A stretch of DNA of 64,000 nt, from NCBI GenBank assembly GCA_022925895.1, contig JAKSYS010000142.1, positions 42,673 through 106,672 of the forward strand. Reading direction: 5' to 3'. This DNA comes from Fragilaria crotonensis. Lineage: Eukaryota; Bacillariophyta; Fragilariophyceae; Fragilariales; Fragilariaceae. Positions 1-10,716 of the stretch are shown in pieces; the first letter of the stretch is position 1, and every line of letters starts with the position of its first letter. The translations under genes and the position numbers were made by a program. Under the pieces are notes generated by a model. The model did not search any database, was not told the DNA's origin, and saw nothing but the letters and a program-made list of their open reading frames with translations.

Positions 1-266
1 TCACACTGTCGTAGACTGCTCCCACAACAGTTAGAAAAATCGAAGTCAAGAAGCGCAGGTCTATCATAACGACAGTAGACCGTACGAGTACTCCTATACC
101 GTACACCAAGTGCACAATCAATCTAGGAGAAAGAAGTATATTCATATATACATATGAATATATATGTAGGTGTGTCTTGAAGATGTTTCTCGCGTTTCGC
201 ATGGTAGTCGAACCATATACTCTATACTGATCGAGTCTGGAGTTGAGCATATCAAACATATCAACC

Positions 267-1754
267 ATGCACCAAAGACAGAAACAAGAAACACCGAATA
301 GTGGTGCGTCGTCGTTGTCCACACCATCGACCAACTCGGATGGTTACTCCAAAACGTTGAAACATGGGAGGTCGAAGAATTGGAAACCATTTGTTGTTCC
401 ATTGGTATTGACAATTGTAGTTGTGGTGACGATTGTTTGGAGTGGAAGGACGTCGCCACCGAATGGTAGTACACCAAAATTGTTGCGACGACAAGTACAA
501 CTGCAAGGTCTCACAGGTGCATCCAAGAACAATCAAGATGGAGAAGACTCAACTCCTCCTGGCATTTGCATTAACAATTTGGAGGATATGCCAAAGCATT
601 GGCGGCCGTTGCCGGGTCTCTACGAAGATTCCGGCAAACCGTGGAGTCCACAAGAACAGGCATTGGCCGACGAGGCCGTCGAAAAGGGTTTGGATGAATT
701 GGTCAACTTTTATCTGCACAACATGACTGAGCATCGGATTCAAAAGTTACGAAATGATGCTGTCAATTCGTTAATTGATGAAGCCTACGCATCCGGTAGT
801 ATGCCATCCTATCACGAAAAGGCATTGCGAGCCGCGGCACGAGTGCTCAAAATCAATGCAGCGCGATTCGCATCCAAGAACAACCACAAGTATAAGGGAT
901 GTCACAAGACGTATGAACAACTCAAATATGTTGGATACGGACAGTATTTGGTGAACAACCTACCCGATGATGAGGAACTTAAAGCGTTTCAAATTGCATT
1001 AACGGAAAACGTCAACGCCATGATTCAAGATTGCGAAACACTTGACGAGCTTCTGGGCCTGGGTGATTTGAGTGAAATATTCAAGAACAAGCATGCCCAT
1101 GCCGATCCTGTGTTTGATTGGACACTCAAGGCAATTGCAGTGACCGACTGTTTGACGGTACCAAATTTGAAATTGCCCGAGGGAACAGAAGAATTCATTG
1201 CCAATGTGTGGAACTACTTGGCCAACTATGATATGCCCTACGCGCGTCGCCAACACAAACACTATGATGATTACACCACACGCAATACGGCGTGGTTGGC
1301 CACACATGTGGCGTACATTCCAAGTGGATATGGCCGTCACAAACAGCTCGTTGAGGATGCGCCCTACCTGTACAAGTACATTCGAGAGAATTTCTACTAT
1401 GCGCTTGAATATGGCATGTTGGATTTGTTCTGTGAATTTGTCGATTTGGCGCGGCAATATGGTTGCACGGAAGACAACGATTATCAAGTGCGACATGGCA
1501 CTCGGTACATTCTGTCGTTGTACGTGAAAGGTGGGCACTCTTGGATGAACTATCGTGAAGACGGGCAAGAAGAGGATGAAAGTATTGACGACTATGATTT
1601 GATTCACAAGCCCTGGACTGCTATTTCGGGTGTCATTCGACGGAAGTTTGAGCCGATTGTGCCAGGGTCGTATGGGCATGCCTTTCAACAAGCTTTGGAA
1701 AAAGCTGCCAAAAAAGGAGATAAGCATAAGCATAGGACGAAAGATAAGCATTAA
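267..1754 (+). CDS. Unknown type II membrane protein
   Basis: I do not recognise the family. The open frame runs upstream to 243 without an ATG, so I take the ATG at 267, giving about 495 residues. The N-terminal ~45 residues are Ser/Thr/Gln-rich, followed by a basic patch (KHGRSKNWK) and one hydrophobic segment (VVPLVLTIVVVVTIVW), which suggests a type II signal anchor with most of the protein lumenal or outside. The rest is globular, with scattered Cys, many Tyr/His and an ordered C-terminal part (KPWTAISGVIRRKFEP), ending in a Lys/His-rich tail (KKGDKHKHRTKDKH). There is no intron and no frameshift. A short AT-rich palindromic stretch lies at about 138-163 upstream. The coding call is strong because of the length and composition; the function is unknown. 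Confidence 0.8.
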   Translation: MHQRQKQETPNSGASSLSTPSTNSDGYSKTLKHGRSKNWKPFVVPLVLTIVVVVTIVWSGRTSPPNGSTPKLLRRQVQLQGLTGASKNNQDGEDSTPPGICINNLEDMPKHWRPLPGLYEDSGKPWSPQEQALADEAVEKGLDELVNFYLHNMTEHRIQKLRNDAVNSLIDEAYASGSMPSYHEKALRAAARVLKINAARFASKNNHKYKGCHKTYEQLKYVGYGQYLVNNLPDDEELKAFQIALTENVNAMIQDCETLDELLGLGDLSEIFKNKHAHADPVFDWTLKAIAVTDCLTVPNLKLPEGTEEFIANVWNYLANYDMPYARRQHKHYDDYTTRNTAWLATHVAYIPSGYGRHKQLVEDAPYLYKYIRENFYYALEYGMLDLFCEFVDLARQYGCTEDNDYQVRHGTRYILSLYVKGGHSWMNYREDGQEEDESIDDYDLIHKPWTAISGVIRRKFEPIVPGSYGHAFQQALEKAAKKGDKHKHRTKDKH

Positions 1755-2340
1755 AGACCAGCGTTGTGCTTTACCAAGCTTTGTCACATTGTATGATGCT
1801 CATCATCGTTACCACAGTTGGCAGCCTTGACTGTGGTAGGGGCTATTGACTGGCATATGCTGTACTCCGAGTACCCGGTAGTACTTCAGTGGAGTCATGT
1901 GTTCGGAGCAACAGGGGATCGCGGCATTGTCCATGATAGAGCAATGACGGCTTTTTCATAACAATTGCAAGTTTGGTTACAACAACGAGAGGTGCAGTAG
2001 GCCCGGTAGTCTTCCGAATCAACCTTTCCTCCAGTTTCCAACTAGGCCAATGGCGTACAGTCGATAGATTACGGAAAGATTATATTCGCAAGAAAGCGTA
2101 CACAAACAGCACTTAGTGTTTAAAGCAAAGACACCTCGATTAGCGTCGGCATCTTTGATCAGTCCTTGGCATTACCTTAGGACTGTCGTACGGGCCGAAT
2201 CCAACAAAAACACAGTTTCTATAAATGGATGCGGTCCGTCAATCCCAATGACGCACAAAACCCTTCCACGAACGGAGCGACATAATTAAAAACCCATTGA
2301 GAATCCCCTTCTCTCTCTCGTAGATTAGCAATGGAATCAT
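1755..2340. other. Intergenic, 3' ends of two convergent genes
   Basis: The interval of about 590 bp lies between the stop of the membrane-protein gene and the stop of the next gene on the minus strand. I see no open frame with coding character, no RNA gene and no repeat. Confidence 0.5.
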
Positions 2341-3018
2341 TTAATCTTCTTTCCTTCGCGAGGCAAGTCGGGCCGAACGTCGACCACTGGGTGTTTCTAT
2401 AATTCCCAATGCGTCAGTCCCTTTCTTGCCCTTCCGAGGAGGCGTTTTGTGGCTCGCTGCTTCTCCCTTGGATTTCTTGTCCTCTGGAAGCGGTGCAGTT
2501 GTCATCTTGGATAATCCCAATACAAGGAGGAATCCGAGCAACGCAATCTATAAAAAGTGTAGACAGAGAAAATGACGAGGATGAGAGCAATCGTAAAATG
2601 ATGACATTCTCGCAAAGTGACACTTCTCCGAGAGTATCAGTTGAAATTCAATCATATCGTGATTGTTACTCACAACAACTACAATAGGAAGCTGCAATTT
2701 AGAGGGGATAGCATCAAACATGGCGGCAGGCGTGTAATCGACGGCGGTAGAAGTATTGTCCATTGTCAGTGTGGAGTGAAGCAACACAACAGGGCGCGGT
2801 AAGGCACGCTTGCGGATAAACGGTTTCACTGCAGGCGTTTTATTTCCGTGTTGGAATCTCGTCGTTTCGACGTGCAGTCCCAGCCGTTCGAGAAGTCGAG
2901 AATAGGACGCCGTTTCTTTCACAAACAAACCGTCGACACAACTGCCACACCAAAGGGAAGTCCTGACGTCATGATTTCTGGAGAGCGCATTTAGGCTGAC
3001 GTCACCGTCTAGTAACAA
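2341..3018 (-). CDS. Small CxxC protein with one TM helix (spliced)
   Basis: Two exons on the minus strand join in frame: 3018-2674 and 2547-2341, with an intron at 2673-2548 (GTGAGT..TATAG). The junction rebuilds one continuous hydrophobic segment (LQLPIVVV joined to IALLGFLLVLGLSK), which is good evidence for the splice. The product is about 183 residues. Near residue 24 is a thioredoxin-like WCGSC motif followed by a predicted helix. The C-terminal tail is basic (PRKGKKG..GRRSARLASRRKED). A membrane-anchored thiol/redox protein is possible, but the family is not recognised and the CxxC may be coincidental. The start is the first ATG of the frame. Confidence 0.6.
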
Positions 3019-4819
3019 GTAATATACCGGTATTTTTTCACTCCGTACGATTGTACTCGAAGAAATTGTACAGTAGTCTCGTAGAAATCTGTACTACAGT
3101 ACTAAAGCACCATGTTTGTGGCTTATTATTTATTATGCAGTGTCTGTGCTCTGAGTGGAATAACGGCAAGCGGTTGTCCTCCAGTTCAGTCAGATTTCTG
3201 TTAATGCTAATCTGATAGATGTCAGTGAACTTTCAGCTATGATTTTTTGTCAGAGAAGAAAAACAGGTGTGGCAATTTGCTCTCCTGTTGATTTTTTGGG
3301 CCTCCAGTGGCTGCAGGCTTTGACTACCCACTAGCACCTAGAGACCATTCGGGAATTGACTTGTGTCGATCAAGCCAGCCTAGCATTAGCCGTCTGTTGG
3401 GCTCTGATATTGTATGTGATGATGTATTCATTCTTAACACAAGAGTCCATAATGGTCAACTGAATTTTTCAAAGTCCCCATAACTTGTCTTGACAAATTC
3501 TTGAAATGATGCCGATGAAAAAAGCATTTTGTTGTTGTTGTTCCTTTTGCTTGGGTGGCAGAGAAACGACATACTAGAAGAAACTTGTTTGCTATTCTCA
3601 TTGTTGACAAACTTCTCACTGAATGCAGTGGTATTGTACCAACAGGAAAAATTCAAGCAATTCATTGAAGAAGTAGTACCAAGTAAATTAAAGAGAAGAA
3701 GGTGTTCTATGAACTGGCAGACATGAAAATATGGCTCATAAACAAAAGTGATTCACCAAATCCAAACCCAAATTGTCTCTAGTAATGCTTTCTTGCTGTT
3801 ACAAGCAGCTGTGACAAAGGATAGAACAAGCTGAAGACAGTAATTCACCACATGACTGCCCTTTTTTGAACAGCAACAACAACAAGAATAATGAGGGACA
3901 TGATGATCTGGCAGCAAGGAATGCTGGTAACATTGAATTGGCAAATACTGAATTCAGGATGAAAGATTAGTTTGAATATACTGGTACTGTCCTCATAGAA
4001 GTACCTTACTTGGCATACATCCATAGAAGTATGCCATGGTAGCTTGTCCTCCTACTACTGGTATGGTGTGACAGTATAAGGATGATGGCATACATCAACA
4101 AGGTCATGCTAGATGACATCTAGTATGAAGAATGTGGTGTGCGCTACTAGGCTGGCCCCCATTTGTTCATCACGCCAGACAGCAAATTAATTCATGATGA
4201 CATTTTGCCACCTTGAATAAATGGTACTTCCACCAACCAGCCATGATTGGCTTGAGATTTCACAAGTTGCTATTGGCCGCAGCAAGTTCTTACTATCACC
4301 AGACTAGCAAATGTATGGTGCATGTATATTCATCACATCTACCACATCACTTTTGGTTATTCCTTTAATCCAAATTTCAGACCAATTCCATCAGGCCTTG
4401 GACTTGTCACCTTTGCCGCTTGTTGTGATGGTGCTGATTAAGTTTGTGTTGTGGTGGCGGGTCGTCCTCTTGGCCATGACACTGAATTTCTGCTTGATAA
4501 AAAGTCAAAGACACCAGAGGAAGGTCGTGATTAAACCAATTTAATTGTTTGGTTTAAAGTTATTCAACAACTCTTTATTGCATTGTTCTGCATCACCTTT
4601 AGATGGATTTCTGAATCCTTTGCGCTGTTCGCAACATGCTGACAGCATTGTAATCATTGGAAGAGAGTTAGCTAGCTTCTTGGGTGGTATTGATCCACCG
4701 TTTTTAGTACAGTGCATTGTGCGTGCTTTGTTGTTGTCATCTCCTTCAGTTCTAACAATGCATGACTCTGGGATTGATGATGATCATTGCCCCCAATGAT
4801 TTTCAGTTTTGATGCTAGA
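3019..4819. other. Unassigned 1.8-kb stretch flanking the LINE
   Basis: No gene is supported here. Short open frames in all directions are under 95 residues and look random. The sequence is CA/TG-rich with short recurring words such as ggcatac. It was contiguous with 13817 onward before the LINE inserted. It may be an old, unrecognisable element or plain intergenic DNA. Confidence 0.4.
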
Positions 4820-4833
4820 CGAACCAAGAAGTA
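4820..4833. repeat. Target-site duplication of the LINE, left copy
   Basis: The 14-mer cgaaccaagaagta is repeated exactly at 13803-13816, on the other side of the element. The next bases on the element side are a TA run, which is the 3' tail of the minus-strand LINE. Confidence 0.9.
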
Positions 4834-4979
4834 TATATATATATATGTAACCTAATTATAGGGTTGTCACCGTGTACTGGCCGGTAGGCCAGTACCGTGT
4901 ACCCACACCCGGCGGCGAACCGCGGGATGATTTAATTAAACTATGAACTATACATAGACCGCATACAAGCATGCATCAA

Positions 4980-6598
4980 TCATGACAACTTACTTGGAAA
5001 AAAGGATGTCAATAGAGATTGTTGAGATCCTTCACGCGAATATGCCTCCATAGATTGCTTCACTACTCGTAGCCATCGTCGGCGATTCGATGCGGATCCA
5101 GAAAGTAGTTTTTCCAGCGAACCTGAACAGTAGTGCTGATCGTGAAGGGGAAGAAGATGTGGCTTACTGTGGTAATATTTGATCTCCGCAATATCACTGT
5201 CACGAATTGCCCGGACGTTGTCATCGTCCTTGTTGTGGAGAGCGGAATTCCTCGAAAGCCAAACGCTTCTGGTAAATACGTGTGTCGCGTGTATGATGGA
5301 TCTCATGCGAAAGTCTCTCTAGCGGTATCCAATTTCGGGTTGGTATAAATCATGAGCAGCAGCCTCGCGCCATGAGGTACTGAAGAAACCTCGAAGAGCG
5401 TTACCCCACCCAATACCGGCTTGATCGCGAATTGCATCTTGGAGAGAGGATTGAAACACAGGGTCATATTCCGTAAGGCGAGGGGCAAATGGGACAGAGT
5501 CTTCGTGTTCAAGCCAGTGGAGGAGACCTGCTGCAATGACATACCTTACAGGATGAATGTCCTTAGAGCAAATATCGGCCTTCAGTGTCTTGACATGCAG
5601 AGAACGTTGTGGACAAGATGGACATTTCAGCAGATGATCCGTTGTCTCCTCAGAAACTTTACAGCATGGACACAAACTCAGCAGCGGATCTTTGACGGTT
5701 GCTTGCTTGAAGCGTCGCGTGCCGACCGGTAATTGCTCATGGACGAACTTCGTGCGAGTTATTTGTTGGCGTATTGGAAGACGACGATAATGTGTACCAA
5801 ACGCCTGAACGTCGATTGTGTTCCACACTGCGTCAGACCACTTCTTCTTTTCCTGCAAGTATCGTCGGAGGTGGTAGCCGTTGACATGATACCGTATGGT
5901 GTCGTCAAACTGACCTGTAAGACGCTGATTGTTGATGGATATGGAGCATTGTTGAGTATGGACGTGATCGCAAAAGGGCGAGATTTCAGGGAACCACTTG
6001 TGCGATACCCTGTCGCGAGGGAATCAGCTGCTATGTTCAATGATACTGGCACTGAGAAGGTCCTGGTGCTCCGGGAGTCTTGATGGCCTTTTATCCAGCG
6101 ATACTTAAAGTTGCTTTTGATAGATGCGAGATGTATCCGAATGACGGAGATAAGGTCTGCGTCGTTAGGCATACGCCGCGAGGGGTGACGCGTCGCGTAA
6201 CGTCGGACTCTCGAAATGGCCGCTTTGCTGTCGCAAAGCCAAGTAAATCTGCATTTATGTCGAATGCCCCAGAACTTAGATAAATGGTCAAGAAAAAGCA
6301 ACGCGGATGCGTAACCAGAAAGTTCACATCGCGTAGAGGAAGCTGTCTCAAATGGACCATCGACTGGTCCTGCGCACCGAAATAAGACAGTTGGGCCATC
6401 GGAAATAACCCAGCCATAAGTCCCCTGCGTTTTCAACAAGCCACCATCGGTTGCGACGTAGAGTCGTCTTTTGGACCGAAATGATTTCCACACTCGAAGG
6501 TCAGTGGATGTCTGCTCGATACCATCCAACATTCTGCGACTATGTTGTGATAGACTCGACAGGTAATCCATGAGGTCGGCAAAAGCGATTGGTGGCAA
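4980..6598 (-). pseudogene. LINE ORF2: RNase H domain and C-terminal zinc motif
   Basis: Frame 6598-5759 has the RNase H pattern: YVATDGGL (first Asp), STRCELSGY (Glu), WLCDSKAAI (Asp) and WIKGHQDSR. It ends in scrambled sequence and is followed by 5858-5319, which carries a CPCC..H..C motif (CPCCKVSEETTDHLLKCP) typical of the C-terminus of such elements, and then by 5306-4980. At least three frameshifts separate the pieces. Between the RT and RNase H (6924-6433) the frame changes more than once. Confidence 0.75.
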
Positions 6599-6814
6599 TC
6601 GATCTGCAGGTGGAGCACGTGGGGGATCCTTGTAGGGAGCGGTCTTCCAGTAGGGAACGTATCGAAGGTATGATGACTTGATGTACCGTTTCCATAATCG
6701 AATTTGATGTTTGGAAGGTGACTGTTGCCGTGGCCATAAAAGACTCGCAGTGAATCCTCAGGTCGTTGGCCATCCAGTAGCAATAGGTTGACAGCCTTTG
6801 ATTCGATCGGTCGG

Positions 6815-9125
6815 TTATGTCCGCAAGGGTCGTGACTTGGAGAAAAAGCCTGACAAGGTTGATATCTTTTGTTGTGCAGGAGAGTACCGTCGAAGATGAA
6901 TGTCTTGCATAATATATTCGTCATTAGCGCCGCGAAGTTGAATCGTATGTACGTCGCTCACAACGACCGACATGTTGTGTAGCGATAGAAATTGACGCAG
7001 GGATAGGATCCAAGTCGGAGTCAGATACGAAATATGGATGTTTGGGAACTGGAGCAGGTCCTGACCAATGCCGGCTTCAATTTGTAGATATTGAAGATTG
7101 AGCCTGAGGAGCTTTCCCGTTTCAGAGTTGCTATATATAGCGTCTCGAAAGAATTTCAGCGATTCGATTCCCACTTCCGTGCGCAAGTCGTAGAGATCAA
7201 GGCCACCCAGTTCGCGAGGACCATGCCTGATAGATGTTGGGATGGTACTTTGGACGTTGAGCTTTTTTAGGATGGCGGGAATGATGCGAGATTGAACGAT
7301 GCCAAGCTCCTCTTCATCGACTGCCACTGCTGCCAATCCATATCGCATGGACGGCACATACGTGGTCCGATGGAAGATGCTTACGTCTGATGCCGATAAC
7401 CGCGGTGACAGAATACGAGTCGCAAAGGCATCAGCTTTCTGCTTCAAGTATTTAATGTGGGGTCCGAAATCGCCAAGAGGATTCATCAAAACTCCGAGCA
7501 TTCGTGTAGATTCGTCCAGTGCGGTTCTCCTGATGATGGATGCATCCTGCTCGTTAGTCCCCTGATAAACGCGAACGTCTCGATCTGTAGATCTGATGGG
7601 GCTAATGACTGGACGACCATTTGTCCATTCCCACCTGACTATAAACCAGGAACACTTTGCCAGATTGAGTTTGCCGCCTGAGAGAAATAATAAATGTTCC
7701 CACGTTTGTGCAACTTTCTCTAGGCGAGCAATAAGGTCGTTTAGGTCAGTATCGTCTGACGACGAAGTGAAGCTGAGTGACGTGTCGTCAACGAAAGCAT
7801 CCGAAAGTCTCTGGTGGGCAATGTCTCCCGATAGCGATGAGAAATTCACGCGATCCGGTATCAAGCGATCCAACGTTTGAAGCAAAATTACGACGAGAGA
7901 GAGCCAAACTGGGTGAAGCGCCACTCCCTTGACCCGTCCCAAACAGTGGAGCGAATGCTGTCCCTTGATAGTTGTCCTTGGATATACCGTGGACCGTTTT
8001 GACAGTGTATTGCATGAACTGTAACGAATCTGCGTGCGTTCGAATGGCGTTACGTGGCATGCCACATTTCCGTGCCGCAAGCATCCCAAGGCCGACAATT
8101 ATGCGATCGTAACAAGCGGACGCATCATTATCAAATCGAGCGTAGTCATGCTTCAAAACCCGACAGAGATCGCTGGATAACTGGGTGAGCATGATGGGAT
8201 CTATTGCCATACGACCCGGAATAGAGCCATGTTGCCCGTCGTGTAGAAGATTCATCGAAAGTGCTCGTCTAACCAACCGGTGTCCCCACTGAAGCTTCAG
8301 GAAAAAGTTGAAATCTGCTTCAAATAAATGTATTATTCGAAGCCGATTAATACGTGGCCGACCAACGTCCTTTTCAATAAGGACATTTACCGCCTGACTC
8401 CACCGAGGAATAGAGATTCCACTGCCAATCGAGATGTTCAGGAATTTTACAAAACAGTCCAGTAGAATTGGATGTTGAATTTCAGATTTGTAGAGTCCTA
8501 AGTGTCGTCCCGATGGTGAAGTTGATGTAGCTTCCCTCCATGACTTGAATCCACGTAGGACATCATCATGACTGATGTCAGTCGGAATATAGCCTTTATC
8601 ACGAATCGATGATGGGATGGTAAATGATGCCAGGAACTCCCGAAGAGCTGGGTCATCGTTAGACCATTCGCATGGAGACATACCCTCAAGGATCCGATCA
8701 GACGACAGCGATAGACCAGAGAATGTTATGGCGTCGTACAAAAGACCGTTGCCCAGTGGTGATTCACTCGCAGCTCGAAAAGATTCTCGGTTGTACTTGA
8801 GAAGATGCTTTTCCATTTGATCTCTATCGATTACCGTCTCCCAAAGGATTTCTGATGGGTCACGGTTTTGAAGAAGGTGATATGCATGAGAGTCAGCATC
8901 ATCATGGTCTGATGTGGATGATCCAGCAGGAACCAGAATTTTTGATAGACTGGACACGACAGTTGGTTTCACCGTGCGCCGGATGTCGCTGAATTTGTTA
9001 CGGATGGTTTCACCATCAATAGTCTTCCTCACGATAGCCGCTTTTCGTTTTGACTCTGTCATTGTGTCCGGATCGCAGTCGTCTTCATAAGTAGCAAGCA
9101 GTTCTTCGTAACATTTGAGACACAT
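6815..9125 (-). pseudogene. LINE ORF2: reverse transcriptase domain
   Basis: RT motifs appear in order in two overlapping frames. The first (9125-7788) has GRPRINRLRIIHLFEADFN (fingers), FDNDASACYDRI (motif A with the catalytic Asp) and GTGQGSGASP (motif B). The second (8098-6815) carries AFVDDTSLSF (motif C, the catalytic DD) and the thumb region through GPRELGGLDLYDLR. The switch must lie near 7915, where motif B leads into LSLVVILLQTLDRL in the other frame. A copy with this shift cannot make an intact RT without recoding. All catalytic residues themselves are preserved. Confidence 0.88.
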
Positions 9126-9558
9126 CGGAGTTGCGGCAGATTGGCATTTATAGAATTCAGACGAGGCTTTGTTGAAATGTGCTCGAACCTCTGGTATCGA
9201 TAGTTCCTCATTGAGGAATGGAAACCGAAAAGCGCTGTCATGAACTCGAATTTGCTGTTGCCATCGACTGAACGTCGCAGAGTAGTCCTTGTTCTCTGTG
9301 ACTTCACGTAGTCGAAGTTTCCAGTAGATACGAATAAATGCTCTGTTTCGAAGAATTGGGGACCACCGGCATTTTTGGGTGGTTTGCTTAACGCATTCTC
9401 AGCCGCCTTCATTGCTCGTCCTTTGTCGTTATCCCACGCAATTAGTTGAGAGCGAATATCGTCCCGGGACATAGAATGAAAATTGTTATACAGGGTGGTA
9501 ATTCGATCGACCATTTTGTGTGCCGTATAATATTCCATGACTTTATTGTTGTATTTTG

Positions 9559-10716
9559 TTACCAGTTCAGGATTTCCTGTATGAACAGTCCGCAACTTGT
9601 GAGGCATGATTGGCTGGGAACGATGGAAAAACCCATTGTGAGATCGACGTAAAGACCGCGATGGTCAGACTGTGGACCCTCATTGTAAGCTAAGGTTCCT
9701 GATCGTTCCAGGAATTGACGTGCACTCTTACAGCCAAGGATGAAGTCAATCCGTCGAGATGCTGCTCCAATGTATGTTGATTCCGCTGGATCGTCGGCGT
9801 GAAAGTCGAAAAGCGCGCAATGGTCCATGAATGCTGCAAAATGTGGATCCGAAGACATCGTCGCGTTGGCGTCCATCATAACCACGATAGCGTGTCCAGA
9901 CTCTTGAAGACGTACTATTTGGTGTTGGAGATCGCGGAGGAATAGGCGCCTTGGATTGGGAGACTGTTTCGTTAGTGAACGAAAGTAGTTGTATTCTCGT
10001 GCGAATGCGCTTCCAAGTGGTACCGACCGAATAGACCCTGAGCAGATGCGGTATGCTGTTATCACAGAGAGTTTTTGTTCCTCAGAACCCGACAATGTTA
10101 CTCCTGACCATCGGCCAAGTCCAGTGGGGTCGATTATACTTTCACCATGTACTCGGGATACCAGGCTTCCAGCCACCACCGTGACAGTTCCTCCCGCTTG
10201 AAAATTCTCCGATGTCGGAATGGGGTCAATTGCGTTCGTGGGAAATCCGAACACTGTTTTGTGCTGCCGATGGAACCTGCGTACCACATTGTTGAACTCG
10301 TCACGTAGATGATGATGTTGCCAGCAGGTATTGGTTTCTGCAAGTCCAGCAAGATCCACATGAAGAGCTTGGAGTGCGTTCATGAAGTACCTGTAATCCT
10401 CGCCACTTCGGGAGACGCTTAGACCATGCACGTTTTGAAAGAATAACCGCACTGTTTTCTCTGATTTTTGTATAATGGCGTCGCCATAAGACTTTGTCAA
10501 AGCAGGATCTAAGGGATGATGACGAGGTTTCCGTCCGGGGCGATGGGGAATCGACATAAAATGTCCGATAGGAAGTAGGGGAATGGATGGATCGATGGGC
10601 AGGTTGCGATATCTGCGACTTTGATAAGGCCTGCCATTCTGGTTTGCTGCGACGGAAGATATCCGGTGGCACTCTGCAAGGACTACATGTGATTGGGCGT
10701 CTTCAGACGAGCTCAT
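9559..10716 (-). pseudogene. LINE ORF2: endonuclease domain
   Basis: The 385-residue frame contains the exonuclease-endonuclease-phosphatase signature. I see FFQNVHGL (start of the core), GLAETNT (metal-binding Glu), VMMDANAT (Asp/Asn), RIDFILG and SDHRGLYVDL (catalytic Asp-His). This enzyme nicks the target DNA to prime reverse transcription. The frame shifts near 9607-9640, just after the SDH motif, and the linker to the reverse transcriptase continues in 9607-9059 with a further shift. The start ATG at 10716 overlaps the ORF1 stop. Confidence 0.85.
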
